A DNA stretch of 64,000 nucleotides from Heliopora coerulea. Its lineage: Eukaryota > Cnidaria > Anthozoa > Scleralcyonacea > Helioporidae. The DNA is taken from contig JASJOG010000008.1 in the NCBI GenBank assembly GCA_030142905.1, positions 1,612,001 through 1,676,000 of the forward strand, in the 5' to 3' direction. The notes below the pieces were generated by a model. The model had not been told where the DNA came from, did no database searches, and saw only the letters and a program-made list of their open reading frames with translations. A program made the translations under genes and the position numbers. Shown piece by piece: positions 48,301 to 61,800 of this stretch. The first letter of the stretch is position 1; every line of letters starts with the position of its first letter.

Positions 48301-50796
48301 ATATGTTCACAACTTCAGGTGTATAATTAAACAACACATATATCAAGCTTCCTAACCAAAAACTGCTCAGATCAACAGAGGTTATTGTGGCTGAATTCAT
48401 TCTCAGGAGTTCAGACATTTGAATTGAGTTTGATGGATAAAAAGAGAGAAAACTGTCCTTCATTTAGAAGTTTGTTCACAATGGACAATTAAATCACTAT
48501 ATTTGATAGCACATTGAACAGCTAACCACTAAAATTATGGTAGTCATTATTGATAAGCAATTTGTACTACTCTGTCGATCTTTAACTTGATTTGGCTCCA
48601 ATCAGTAGTTAACAGCATCACCACATTTGCAAGGGGAGGACAAAGCCTTCAAAAGAATACTTTTCCACTGATGAACCATAACTGTCAGACCACGGTTAAA
48701 TCAATGCTTTCCCACTTTGCACAATATTGCCCAGAATATGATGGTTGTCTGGGACTGTCCTTGCCAGCTATTCCAATGGTTTAGTGGTGCAACAACTAGC
48801 CATGGTCTAATGCCATATATCCCAATTTAATTTATAAGACACAATTCTTTAACCCACTAAGTGGCAAGAACCTACTTTAGAATATTGTTTTGGCTAATGT
48901 TCTCCAGATGATTTTATTCAGTCGAGTGGAGTATTCTGGCAAATGCCAGATGATTTTATTCTGCAGAATGGGGTGCCTGACCTGCAATGTGTTGGTTAAG
49001 TGTTCAAATTCTTTTGCTATCCTAGTTCACAAAACCATAAATTCAGGATCAGTTCCATAATGATTCAAAATTAATATAACATAAATTTAGGGCTATTTAT
49101 GCAGGAGGAAATAAGATGTGGCTTACATTAGATAATGATGCCAAAAATCCATTTATTTGGCATCTGACATGTGCACATCTATTTCAATTCATTAACGACA
49201 TGAGTCTTCTCATTGCAGTGGCTACTGTACATCTACTTTAGATGAATGGTGACAAACAGGATTGCTTGCCATAACCATGTTCATCTTAACTGGCAACAAT
49301 TCTACAATTATCTAGATATCAATTTCCTGTTCTTTCTACTGATGCTTTCTTGTTGACCTCCTACATTTAAAACTCCCTACAGTATATAAATATAATCTGT
49401 TAAATGTATATCAGTATAAAAAGTATAAAAGACTACCAGTAAAGTTGGTCATGCATTTAACAAATATTCACATGTCATTTGGCTCATAGCTAGGTCAGAC
49501 AATTAATATCAGAATTGATATTAAGTAAACAGTGATCGACACTTTACATACTGTAATACAATCATAAAGATTTAAGGGCAAATTTTTACTTGACCAGGTT
49601 GTCATTTTACCCATATGAGTTGCCAAAAAACAAATGAAAAATTAAGCAAGTTCATACTCCCTAAAGTTTTACTATAATTGAAAATAGCAGGTGAAAACCT
49701 ATAGCAAGAGAAAATAATTTTAGAGGAAACCAAACTTAAATTGACAAGTAACTTACCAACTGGACCTTCTGCACCAGGTTTGGGCAATTTGATCTGAGTG
49801 TTTGTTTCTCTTTCTATATTGATTTTGTTTTCCATTCTCTTCCCACAAATGAACTTTATGAGGTCATTTGGGACATCCACACAAGTCTTATATCCATTTG
49901 AAATAGTTTCAATGTTTGATTCACAATCAGGCTCATCGTCGTTATAATCATCATATGCACTATAATCTGAAAGTAATGTTAAATTTCTTTAAAATAAACC
50001 CTTAAGCATATATACATGTAGTCTCTGCTCAACCTTAAACCCACATAACTGTAGTAAGAAGTTGTCAATACTAGCCTTTCTGAATTTGTGTGAATAATAA
50101 CAAAGTGGAGAGAAGACTTTTTGATCAGGATCTACATGATTTTAGGCGTGGATGGCCTCAACCACCCCCAACTGTTTCTAATAAAATCATGTTCAAAAGT
50201 ACAAGAGATAAAAGAACGATCCAATCCAAAAGCGCAAGAATTTTTTATGTTTGTTGTCATATAATTTTGTTAACAGCTATTGGAATCAATGATTTCATAG
50301 TTCTTACTTTAAAAGTTTGCCAGGGGAGCATCACTTTCGACTTCCGTAAATTTTAGATTGGAACTCCGAATAATTTCAACATTTGGCACATGAACTTTGG
50401 AAATTTCAATAAAAACAGAAATGAGATTCTTACAATTATCTGTGGGCAGCATAAACTACAGATATAATACAATACTCATTTTACAACTGAAGCTGGTTTG
50501 TTTGCCTAGAATCTAATTTGTAAGGAATTTGTGGATCCATAGCAGTACAGCAAAGGTTAGGCATAAACTGTGCACCTCTTTCAGCAGTTCCATGTTTCAA
50601 GCCACATGACTAACCAAATTAAAGTAACATCTTCCATTTTATTCTCGACTATTTATTGATGTTTTGAAAAAGATACATCAACCATACCCAAATCGTACGT
50701 TGTCGCTTCGGAATTGTGCCCATCGAAAGCCAATTTTCTGTACTGTCTCTTGCCAATTCTAGTAATGTGTGGACGTAAAATTTCAAAATCGTCCAT
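40968..50796 (-). CDS. ASCC1: ASCC1, activating signal cointegrator 1 complex subunit 1
   Basis: Seven minus-strand exons join in phase: 50688-50796, 49757-49966, 48062-48240, 43785-43874, 43117-43163, 42650-42769 and 40968-41181 (323 codons). The start at MDDFEILRPHITRIGKRQYRK aligns with the known ILRPxLIRI...YRK N-terminus; an in-frame ATG 25 codons upstream is possible. Exon 2 encodes an acidic linker and a KH domain (CVDVPNDLIKFICGKRMENK). The rest is the 2H-phosphoesterase-like (AKAP7-type) domain with PTHFLSFPL, the two His-x-Thr motifs HLTIG and HATII, and GVEYMNDDPSKVDVLYAKV. ASCC1 belongs to the nuclear ASCC complex acting with ASCC3 in transcription and alkylation-damage responses. 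The KH GxxG loop reads GKRM, lacking the second Gly. Donors after 42650 and 40968 are GTTGGA and GTTCGT. About 35 C-terminal residues were not found. Confidence 0.95.
42326..42412. repeat. (TG)n microsatellite in ASCC1 intron
   Basis: About 85 bases of TG/TA dinucleotide repeat. The open frames of Cys-Val (plus) and Thr-His (minus) repeats here are artefacts. It lies in the intron between exons 42650-42769 and 40968-41181. Confidence 0.97.
44566..44904. mobile_element. MITE-like element, TCAGGCCTA ends, in ASCC1 intron
   Basis: The left end TCAGGCCTAGTCTACAAGCTGTG and the right end, read on the other strand, TCAGGCCTATTTATAAGCTGTG are inverted copies. Inside, CACAGCTTATAA/GCTGTGTC words recur. 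No target duplication is certain and there is no coding sequence. CAGG-starting ends would fit a hAT-type origin. Confidence 0.65.
46100..46310. repeat. Dispersed repeat, copy B, in ASCC1 intron
   Basis: It matches 34561-34775 in order and orientation (TATTCACGAGGA, AACTGTGTCCTGTCTTTAT, CTTGGAAAACATAAACTTCC, GTACTTTATTGGAT). Family unknown. Confidence 0.75.
46399..46755. repeat. 189-bp tandem duplication plus inverted tail
   Basis: The unit beginning AATCTGCAGACGTACGTTTC at 46399 starts again at 46588 (AATCTGCAGAAGTACGTTTC) and runs for about 150 bases. Just after it, GTAGCAGTTTGAGCACTCTG is the reverse complement of the internal GACCAGAGTGCTCAAACCGC-TAC. Both direct and inverted repeats therefore occur at one site, inside the ASCC1 intron 43875-48061. 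Confidence 0.88.
47288..47522. repeat. Long hairpin, about 115-bp arms, about 6-base loop
   Basis: The left arm GTAAAAGACAAAACATATTC...AAAATCATCTT and the right arm AAGATGATTTTGAAATAAAA...GAATATGT-like TATGTTTTGTCTTTTAC are reverse complements with scattered differences; the centre is GGCCTG. The word CATCTTG...CGAGATTTGAGTATATA near 18267-18330 is a related half-copy. It lies in the ASCC1 intron. Confidence 0.9.
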
Positions 50797-52700
50797 TTTG
50801 CCGTCACTGCTGGGACTAATGTCACCGAGACTATACTTCCGATGTAGCATCATGTACTGATATATAGACACGACACGTCGGTGGGATGCACGTGCATGAC
50901 ATTAAGATTGGTGAATGTTTGAGGTTTTGTGGAAATTAGGTGATTTTTTTACTTCGGAGAAGCTGGCCTAACAACCCATCTGTTGGATTAGTACTTTAGA
51001 ATAAAGGTTTAAAAAATATAAATTTGAAATTTTGAATACTATCGTTCATTAATATGTTTTAACTCAGCAATGACACTATCGGGTGGGCACAAGCACTTAG
51101 CTATGAATTTACCGGAGGTGGGTAACAGCCAAGCGAGAAACTCAAGCTTTCAGGGAGGTGCGGGGACACGGCCCCCAGGAAGTTTTTGAAAATTTGGGTG
51201 CCTGAAATGGCATTTCCGGCATTTTAAGAGCAACTTTGACCAGTTCTGACCTAGCCGTTTATCAGGAACCCACACCAAACACTGTTAGTGAAAATATACG
51301 TGTTGCACATCAAGTTTATAAATTATAATCAGCACTATAATAGAGTGGGATATCCAATGACGTCCATCACGTGCGTGATGGACCAGGCCGGTGCCCTGCA
51401 AACAATCAAGTCAGGAATACATAACATTGTTCAACATCATATAAATCAGAGTTCTAGTTAGACGACCAAAACGTGTTATCTCCCATGCTGGTTTTTGAAA
51501 TAAAATCGTCAACAAGGTTATCTCTTGACAAATGGTCCAAGATAGATTTGTGCACATTTATGGTGGCAACTGAATTCAAAAAGTTCAAGAGCGATTTCTC
51601 GCTAAGTTTTCGAATTTCGAAGCTAGATTTAGTTCATTTTGAATTCTCAGGTGCATCATGAGTGCCTTCACCCCGACCAGTTCGTCAGTAACCCTATTAT
51701 TCATCAATCACTTGTCAACTGCTATAAATGCCAGGAAGCTGAACTCCCTGAAAATTTCTGAGAGGGCTGGAGCTCCTCAGCCCTCCCCCCTCTAAGCCAT
51801 TGGGTCTATCTGTAATCGTATTTGCTCTAAAAAGCGCCGCCGCGCTTATTGGAAGGCGACGCTAATTATATCTTACCAGAAAACATTTTTGAATAAAACG
51901 CAACTGGCTTTTCTTTATGAAGACAGTAACAATTCGAATAAGCGCCGCTCTACAGCTAAAGTGGTTCGCATAAACGCCATGTTGTTGACATGCGGGGCGC
52001 TTATTCAAGAGGGACGTTCATTAGTCTGTTTTAGTGTAAACAGTATGGGGGGGTGTCATTCCCTTTATACAGTATGGAAAATCTTGACATGTTAATAAAA
52101 TATTGTGAAAAATCATTCTTTTCGTCAGCAGAAGACGCTTGGTTGCTCGGTGATAAAGGCGATTGACGTCCAAACTGTTCAAGCCCTCTAAAACCGGGAA
52201 AGTATTCCGGACAGTTAACATTTAAAGCCTTCTCCTCTGACATATATTAATGCGAAGTGACTCCGTGACGGACGCCTCAGATAATAGGTAGTAAAACACA
52301 GTCAGAGCTCGTAATGATAAATTTTGGTTCAATTTCTTCAAACCTCACGAACCTGTGAGAAAGGTACTGTACGCAGATGAATAAAAACTATCCGTAGAAA
52401 AGCTTTTCTATTAGTGCAATCATCAAAACAACTGGGTCGCCAGGCACACCAAAAAAATTGTAATTGAATATATATATCTATATTAACCAGTAATAAAGTA
52501 ATCATACGGTTTAGAATTTTCAATTTTAAATCAATTTGCAAGAGTATTTTCCAATGATCCCAAAATTGTCGGGTTCTTCAAAATATATACGAGTCCAAAT
52601 TAATTTCAAATTAAACAAGAAACCGTATGATTACGATATTAATAATATTCATGAACAAATTAACCAGGAAGTAACCTGCGAGAGGAAAAAGCACGTTCAA
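50797..52700. other. Space between U2AF1 3' end and ASCC1 start
   Basis: It holds the presumed ASCC1 promoter on the minus strand; no TATA box is evident. A minus-strand frame at 52021-52243 and other short frames resemble no family. No further gene seen. Confidence 0.5.
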
Positions 52701-52716
52701 GAGAAACATACTGGCT

Positions 52717-52722
52717 TTAATA
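52717..52722 (-). terminator. Candidate U2AF1 poly(A) signal ATTAAA
   Basis: An ATTAAA hexamer on the minus strand, about 170 bases after the U2AF1 stop codon. Position and strand fit a 3' untranslated region end, but there is no transcript evidence. Confidence 0.35.
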
Positions 52723-52891
52723 ACTTCACAATGGAATACAAATGAGCTTCAAAGTTAATGCAAAAAGCTTAAAATTTTGATGTTAACAGCTGACACGACG
52801 AAATTGCTTCTACAACCTAAAACTGCTTTCCTTACGTGCCATCGTAAGGATATAAGATGCTGCTAGTTCAGTGCTAAAATAGTTTAAGCTT

Positions 52892-55800
52892 CTAACGACG
52901 TGGAGAGCGAGATCTGGACCTCCTTCTTGGGGGTGACCGAGATCTAGAACGACGCTTGTATGGTGGAGATGGTGAGCGATACACAGGCCTACATAAAAGT
53001 GCAGAAAAAAATGGACATTATTTCTCATCACTGGCCCAAAGTGCAAAGAAGTTTAAAGGTCACCTCAGAATGCTAGCTTCACATGGAAGCAAACTTTACT
53101 TTTGTGTGTCATTCAGCGAACTGCTTAATGCAGATTCGTAGTTTGATACCAAACTGGTTCAAAAACGTCTTGTTATTAAACTAAACCCTGGAAATTTTTA
53201 TAATCCACAAACGTACGAATGCGAAACTTGTGAAAAGCATGTTAACTGCCTTGGATTTGTTTGGAACAAAGCCTCTCCAGGTCAGAATTTATGATACTAA
53301 ACTTATTTTGGACTAAAGAACGTGCTTATCGACAAACATTTTCCAAATTCTGGGACACTGGCGGCGTGAATCATGAAGGAGACAAAATCGCAATGTCAAG
53401 TTCCCCACTTCTTAATTCATTAATTTCATTTCTTAATTAATGAATTTCAAGTACCCTTCTATTGAAAATTCATGGACTGTCTAGAGCTGGAAAAAAGTTT
53501 TTCAAAATGACATATTCAGTATTTTGATCTTTTTTGTGGAGACAAACAACGTCAACTCTAACAATTTGGCCTCAAATATCCGAAAAGTAACATAAATTTG
53601 GAATTTCTATCTCGCCGTCTGATCAACATATGTAAACCATTTATTTGAAATTAGTACTCGTAGCAATCTTGCATCAGTGGTAGTGGAACCGGCACAAAAT
53701 TCAAGAACTTTGAAGGCCTGCAAGTTTGTTTTTTTAAATGCAAGTACTTTCGAGGATTATCAACTACCATGAAAATATCGCAATCAGGAGATTCCCTTTA
53801 TAGCACGGTTCTATTTTACCTTCTGTTTCGTCTTACTCGCCCATAAAGTTCACGCCTAAAAGAGAAACATAGTTCAAATTAACACAACTGATAGCGACAG
53901 TTTCCTAAAAATACAGATTTCCAAGGGAACCAACCTCAGTTCTCGAGATATCGGTCTCATATGCATGAAGTTACAAAATCCACCACGAGTACATTCCCTA
54001 AGAATTCAAGGAAAATGACAATAATGTTAAGCACACATGGTATAAACAATATCATGTAAAACAGCAAAACAAAAAACGAACTAGCAAGGAAACAGATGTA
54101 CGGACAAATCATTCATCCTCCTTTGATCAAGCGTTGGTTAAACCATTGTCACAGCAGATTGAAGGTTTGTTCAAAAGAAAAACCAGATCTATTTGCTTTC
54201 AGCTCTGATAACCATGTGGAAGAGTCTGTGACCATCCCTAACTATTTTCTTACGAAAAAGAAATTTCTCATCTTACCCCATTTCGTACTGTCTACAGCAA
54301 GCTTCTCTGAAATCTGTTACTGGAGAAAGCTCAGCATATATGGCTTGTCCTGATCAACAGTAAGAAAAAAATCGTGACAATAAAGTTATATTTTCCAAGT
54401 CTGAAATTGCAATTGATTGGTCGTCAACGCGTCCCCAGTTATTGCTCTAGCTACACGTACCTTACTTTCAAAACTGATTGCAAATCGACGACGAATGCTT
54501 TACAGGTACTTTTAGTGAACCTTCTACTTACATAGACACTTAGATAAAGCCCCACTTTGGTTCTAATTTTTTGTCCATCCTTACCAAGGAGCTACTTTGT
54601 TTTTCGTCTTTTATGTCGACTTTTACTCGCCGCCACGTTCAAACCCCCCAGAAACATTGTTTTCTATCCCCTGTCCAACGAGGGCAATTAGTTCATTTCC
54701 AACGGGAAAATTTAGGCAAGGGCTGTTAAGATGAAGACGCTACATTGGGGACTTCCGCTGTAATGATAACCCTGGCCGCAGTAATATAATAGTCAATATA
54801 CTTTTAGTACCCAGAAGTAAATTATCATTATCGCTCCTTGGTGTAGAAACCTTATAATCCCGGGATGGATTTGTCCAATGATAACGATTCTCATACTTCC
54901 ATACCTACTGTGGTCAGGACGAAAAAAGTGGTGATTAAAAATTATGAATCAAAGACTAGATATTTATCTTTAGTCGCCAGCTGGTGTTTTAAGATAGAAG
55001 GAAATGTCGAACCCTGCTATGCGACTCATTTTGCTAAGCAGGAGTTAAGTTCCCGACGAGCGTACTGCTACGTCTAATACGCAATTAAGTATGTCTGAAT
55101 GAATTTAAAAGGAATTTTGAGCAATTTCAAGCGATTTGAAATCAGTTTTATTGCTCAAATATGACTATCTTGCCATATTTTTAACTTGCTCGTCTTAACG
55201 CCGTTCCCTGGGTTGACGTCATATCCGGTAACTGGTTACCAGGCTTTTTTCCCGGGTCAGGTTCAAAATTGGCCAACTTCAGGATCAAAAATCAGCATGA
55301 AGATGAAATTTTGGCTGATTACAATACTAAGCAATTTTATTCAGCGATATCGAAAGTATAGAAGTATGTAACAAAAATATCATGGGATAGGTACTTTAAA
55401 TCACCAACTTATGTGACCACTAATAAGCTCGGTGACCTCCAACTCTGTGAAGCAAAACTATTTTTTTTTTGACTTAAATTAATCTTTTGAAATTTCCTGA
55501 TTGCGCCTTTTGACCGAAAGCTCAGTGAACTGACTTGCAAACTGGAGTTTTTGTCTTTAGTTGTTCCTTTCCCATACTTCGATATTAAAATTGTGAATGC
55601 ACGCTCCAAAGTGCACGTGGTACAGAATACTAATTCGAAATCAAGGCCCAGTGGTTTAAGATGCAATCAACGTTTATTCTCCAAAAATGCTAACCTGCTC
55701 CTTTATTTCTGTATGTTTTCGTTGGCTATCTTTAAACTTGAATGCATAAAACCTTTCGGGAATTCATACATAGTAAATTTCAGGAAATTCTTACTTTACT

Positions 55801-58800
55801 TGGCCGCATGCTAAGAACTTTGTCGATTAATGAGGAGGCGAATCATTTCCTGAGCAACCCTGATCCTTAAGGGCAAAATACAAAGATTTGAAAGTTTAAT
55901 GAACAAATGATCAACGTAAAATTGGTCAACATACCATCATACCACCGGTTATTCAGCACTTTGCACGCTTTCTCCGCATCTTCTTCACGACGGTACTTGA
56001 TGTAAACGTTGCCTACCAGATGATCTCCAAGATTATCACAAACGTTCATTTCTTCAATTTCACCGTACTACAGTTGTGTGTACAAAAAGCATAGTAAAAT
56101 ATTTTAAAAACTTGAAAACTTAGCAGTGGCGATAGTTTTTTGTCGCAAGGAACAACCTTCTTGTGATCAGGGAAGAGACAGAAGTTGAACTGCAACTGGG
56201 ATGCATGGGAACTGACAGCTGAAGCTGGCTTTCTGGGGTGGGTCTTGGATAACAATTCTTAGAGATACGGCATTGATTTCACCTCTTTCAAGTTTGCAAG
56301 CACTTGCAAGCCTCGAAATTAGTACCGGTCACCGGTCATTGACCGGTAAAACTATCCTGTTTGACCGGCAAATATCGTGGTTTACCGGTCATCCATGACT
56401 GGTAATTTTTTTTTCGCAAAAAACGCGAATATCGAGTTTCTTATTTCGGAAATTGTTACTTTCGTTATCGTTGTGAACGTATATTTCGGGAAAAAGCCGA
56501 TGTCTCGCAACTCAAAATGCCGCAAGCATTACAGAAATTCCTTCTGTTGAAACACTTGCATCTCAGGTAAGTCAGGTTAAAGTGTCACCCTAATGCCCGA
56601 TACCTCGTGGCACATAGCAGTCGTCGTCGCTCTTTGCTAGTCGCTATGGAGAACAATTGTTCTGTCTGTCGTCGTCCGAATACTAAATATTCATGCAAAG
56701 TTTGTGCGGTGACCATTTGTAATGTGTGTTCTTGGCTACAGCGAAAAAAACTATCGAGTTGGGCGTGTTCTGAGTGATGATAAGTGAAGTACGAGTAACC
56801 TTTTCCTGGCGAAAAGTTAATCGTGAACAGAAAACAAGCGCAACTGGCACAAGTGAGTTCTTTTTTCACAACACCACCGAAAAGTATGAAAGTGCTGAAA
56901 AACGAGCGATGATCGTGACTATTGCATCCAAGACAAACGAAAGTGGAGTTTATAGGTCACAAAGAAAAAGGCAAATGTGACCGGTAAAAAAATGCTGTGT
57001 GACCGGCAAATTTCATCTTTTATCGGTCACGATGACCGGTAGATTTCCAAGATTTATTTCGAGGCTTGCACCTGGGAAACAAGTTTCCAATTTCTATCCC
57101 AACGTTTTACTAACTGCTACCATATATTCCATTACCTTTTCCAGCTCAAGAAAGACGTCCTAAACAAGAATCAAAAGCAAGAACAGTTTTAGACATGTAA
57201 TGTAGACACTTTCGCGACAATATTCCATGACACTTTCATTCATACCCGCAATTTCCTTTACTCGTTCAGTCACTTTGTCACTTTAAGCAATTTGTTTGAC
57301 AATCATGATGAGAAAAATACAATCTGAGCATACAGGTACTAATTTGTTGTAAAGAGTTTCTGGCAGTTTTGTAGGCTAATTATCTTAATTTGTTGGCCAC
57401 ATTAGTCACCTGTTTATTTCAGAATCATCCTCAGGATATTATAAAACGAAAACTTTATCCATCCTCGTGGATAGCGTTTAGTTGTCGTGAGAATATCTCG
57501 TGAGAAAAACTCGCGAGAAAAACTCGCGAGAAAAACTCGCCTTCAATCCCTGTGGACTCGATAGCTCAACAGGTAGAGTGACGAACCGGTATCCCGAAGG
57601 CGCGAGTACAAAAATCCCGCTCGAGTCAACTTTTTCAGTTGACTTTGGCAGTTTAGGTTAATTGTGAAGTTTTAGTCACCTGTGTCATTTAGAATTAAAT
57701 GAAGGATCCATTTTAACTAGAATAACCTTTGAATATAAAAATAATTACGCCAATACTTTAAATCTTTGTTGGCACAACTATTTTTGAGAATTCAGCTGAA
57801 ACACAGAGTTCCCAAGGTAATGGAAATGTGATTTTAAGATTAAGTCTAACCACATAAAACAAAAACAATTTAAACTATTAAAAAGGTAAGGAAGCCTTTG
57901 ATATACAGTAAAAATGTGAACATTGTCCTTGTACCAAAATGAATTTTAAACTTTAAAGTTAAAACCAGTGCAAAATTGTGACTGAAGCTTGCACAGTACA
58001 CACCTCAAAAAATCTGTCATAATGTTCCTGTGCTTCTACATCAGAGATGGCACTTCCTGAAATAATACAAAATAAGAACCACCAGTGACATAAAATGACA
58101 TTTTAATAAGTGATCAGGGTTTAAGGAATACAGTTGAACACAAATTATTTTGACAAGTCAAAAGCAATAAAATAAATGTGGATAAGTGATAGCATGGACA
58201 ACTGATTTATACACCATGAATATACATACATGCAACATTACATATAAATGGAACCTGAAAGTTAAAGTAAGGAAAATCAAAAAGCCCAGATTATCAAAGT
58301 ATGGAGATGTAATTGAGAGTGGACTACATGTACATGGTACAAATGCCAAGACTGACCAGTAGGATGGCTACTAGTTAAAATATGTTTATTTTAAACTTTG
58401 TAAAATTAATTATTTTCAAAAGTTAGGAATCTGTGAAGTGATTCATTCCTAATATTATCACAATACCTGAACCATCAGTGACTTGGGCTGCACTTTGAGG
58501 GCTTTGATACAAATTCTGTAAGAGGACAGTCTATGGAGAGACAAATTATGACTGTCACCTCATGTTATGAAATAAGCCATCATGACCCATAATCATTTCA
58601 CCACTATTTAGAATTGTTTTAATTATAATCAGGAATAAAAATGTACTTGTAAAAATGTATAATATTTACAATTAAAAATAGTTTGTACTCATTCATATTC
58701 ATGTCATTGAAAAGAGACATCCTGAAAACTGAAGATATCAATGAAAATTATCAAAAATATCAAAAAGATATTGAAAGATATCAATGAAAATTATGAAAAG

Positions 58801-61800
58801 TCAAAATGAAATATCTAGTGATATTTCATTTTGACTTTAAATTCAAAGTCATAAGAACTTACAACTTAAAATAAAGATAAATTATCACTTATTAAATCTT
58901 GTCTTGATTTTGAATCATATATTGGATTTTTGAGGTGTTTCTTATATTTTGTATGGGTTTGTTTTTTTTAAAGTTTTTGGCTGGCATGGGTTTTTATGTC
59001 ATTTTGTTCATATATGACTACACTTCACAATTACATTTAAATATTTTGTTCCCAGATTATAAGATAACACTAATGGTCTTTCACTCTTGGTATTTTCAAA
59101 AATGAGGAAGGAGAGAGACCCCAGCTGGTATCCACAGTCCACCATTTTTCCTGTTCATCATCCAGGTAGTTACAAGTACCTTGCAAAGTGTTTCTTAGCT
59201 AGCCACTCAAGTGTTTCCATGACCTCTAATTAAATATCCACTTTAACCCTTTAATGCCCACGCTCATCCCTGCCATGATTAAAATTGCCTGTTTTTGGCC
59301 AAAGTAAAATACCAAAGTGGCACATTTGCTTCTTAATGGGTAATCACTTTAATGCCTTCAAATTTAACAAGAAATAGAGACCAGAAAATGCAACTTATTG
59401 TTTTTTTTGGACAAGATTGCAAATAACATGCTATCAAATATTGAATGTAGCCCACAATGGATTTTCAACATACAGCAGCTGATTACTTTAGGTATGTTCA
59501 AAATGAAGAGAGCAAAAGTGAAATGGACAATCTGCAAAATGTTTTACAAATAATAGGTTGTTTGTCATAAGTTATTAGGTCAGATTTGTCATTTGAAGGC
59601 CAACAAGCATTAGTCAGAAGATCAGTAAGTGGTGTTGAAGCAACATCAGGGATGAGTTCATTCTGAAGGGATCACAAGAATGAACAAGCAGTCAAAGTTG
59701 ATTAAAATAGCACTGATCATGTCTCTCAGCAGAGTAGACCCTGGGCCATTCAACTTGTTAAAAAAATGAAACACAGTGCCTTGTAGTACTGCTCCCTTAT
59801 GGCTCTTCAGAAAACATTCCAGACCCTTAATGACTAATCCCAATTTTAATGACTAATCCCAGAGTGACTTTGCAATGTGTTAGTATTGCACTCTCAGGGT
59901 GGCTTTCATGAATGGAACACAGCAATATGCTCCAATATACTGAAGATTGGTGTTTCCAAATTAACTCATTCAGGGGCAGGGTTCATCTCTCTGCTAAGTA
60001 ATATTATCTGTTGTTAGCTGTAGTAAAATTACACAAGGCATTCACACCCAGAAAAAATGCATGTGTGCCCAATTGCACATGTAAAAGCATTTGCATGTGC
60101 CTTGCCTGCATGATTATGTTTTCAAATATGAAAGACTCTAGTAGACACTGGTTAGAAAAACATCTTTTTATGCAACAATTAGTCTTCCCTACCCAGTAAG
60201 CTTTTTAATTTTACATTAATAAATATTTTCATCAATACAGTATAATGCCATTCATGAAGACAAATCACTGTCAGTATATGTACTATTTTCTGACAGACTG
60301 TCAGGATTGCTATCTTGATCAGACAACAAAACAGCAATGTTTACCAACCACTATGTTTCCTTTTTTACATGGGCCAGGGGTTTTTTCGATTTTTTTCACT
60401 TTATTTATATCATGTATCACAATTACCTCTTGTTCTTCCGTGCTCCATAAGTCATCATTGCCATAAATGATCAATGACTCGTATGACTCAATGATTTGCC
60501 TGACAAAATATTTGTTAGAACACTAAATGTCTGTTTTACTGAGGAATTGGAACCCAATGATAGTGATGATTTGACTAGCTAATTTGGAAATTCTTGTCAG
60601 CAATAAGTCATCACTGACTTCTGCAAAGATTTTTCCTCAGGCAATTTTGAGAAGTGGCTCCCAAAATAAAGTTTAAAACTTCTCCACTCTTTCAGGGGAA
60701 AAGAGGTCTCAAAGAATGTGCAACAGCCACTGCTCAAAATGAATCACCATTGCTTCTATATTTTCATTCCTGTACAGTAATCCTTCTCATTGGTCTCAAA
60801 TGCTGAACCAAACCATTTCATCTTGGGAAAGATGTTTACATCATATGACACAAACAAAGGTTTTAGTGTGTCAATCTTCTACTGAATAACTTCATATACA
60901 ATGCATGACCAAAATATTCTGGAATGTGCAGGCCTGTGCTGTGGCAGTCACTTGCACCCAGTTGAATGTCCTGATTATAGAGTGTGCCCTTGCCCTTTAA
61001 TGGGTTAAAATTGAGTCGTGAACCTAATTTATACAATAAGTACTTTCTTTGGCTGTTTCAGGATCCAAATTAGTGGTCTAAAACAGCTTTGCCAGTTGTT
61101 TTTTTTTTTCTTTTTTGAAAAATAACATTTAACACATGCATGCCCCTCCCCTGCAAGAACAAAATTTTTAGGGTAAAGGAAAATGTTCAATGATTCTCCC
61201 AAACATCATGTTTTCTTTAACTGGCCATTAAGTGAATTACTGACACACTTTGCTTACATCTAAAATTGAGTTTTGCATAGACAGTTTTATCTAGTTAACA
61301 CCCAAATCACATCTCCACTTTTCTACAAGCAGTGTTTAGGCAAGACTTTTTACTAAGCTTTTGATTTATTGAAACCGAAATAGAACTTTGTGAAATAACT
61401 CATAGTGAAAAACTCTCTTTTTTATGGCCAATTGTTAGTTTCTATTAGTAGCAATAGAAACAAAGTTTTATATCAACTTTTGTGAAAGATAACCAAGGAC
61501 AATTTGTAATTTATTGGATGACAACAACTCACGTAGTCCCTAGACAAGTTGCGTGATGGATGTTGCCCTGTGCTACTGTTAAAGAAATGCATTCATGATG
61601 CAGCTCTAATTTGGTGTAAATTTGACTGTCACATTTATGAAGACTAATGCTACATATGTTCTCTGAAAAATCACGTAACATGCAATTTGTAAATGACAAT
61701 AAAATTTGTTGATGCAACATATTGCCTTAAAAATCATTGTAGTGATGATTGCAGTATCAGCAAAGCATAGTGGTCATTGTGAGCACCATTAAAATATTTG

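Noticed and set aside
55409..55666. Minus-strand frame containing [12 protein letters not shown], resembling the U2AF1 HLKPISREL segment
   Set aside because: The real U2AF1 second zinc-finger exon with [12 protein letters not shown] is at 53935-53997 and joins in phase; the resemblance is chance.
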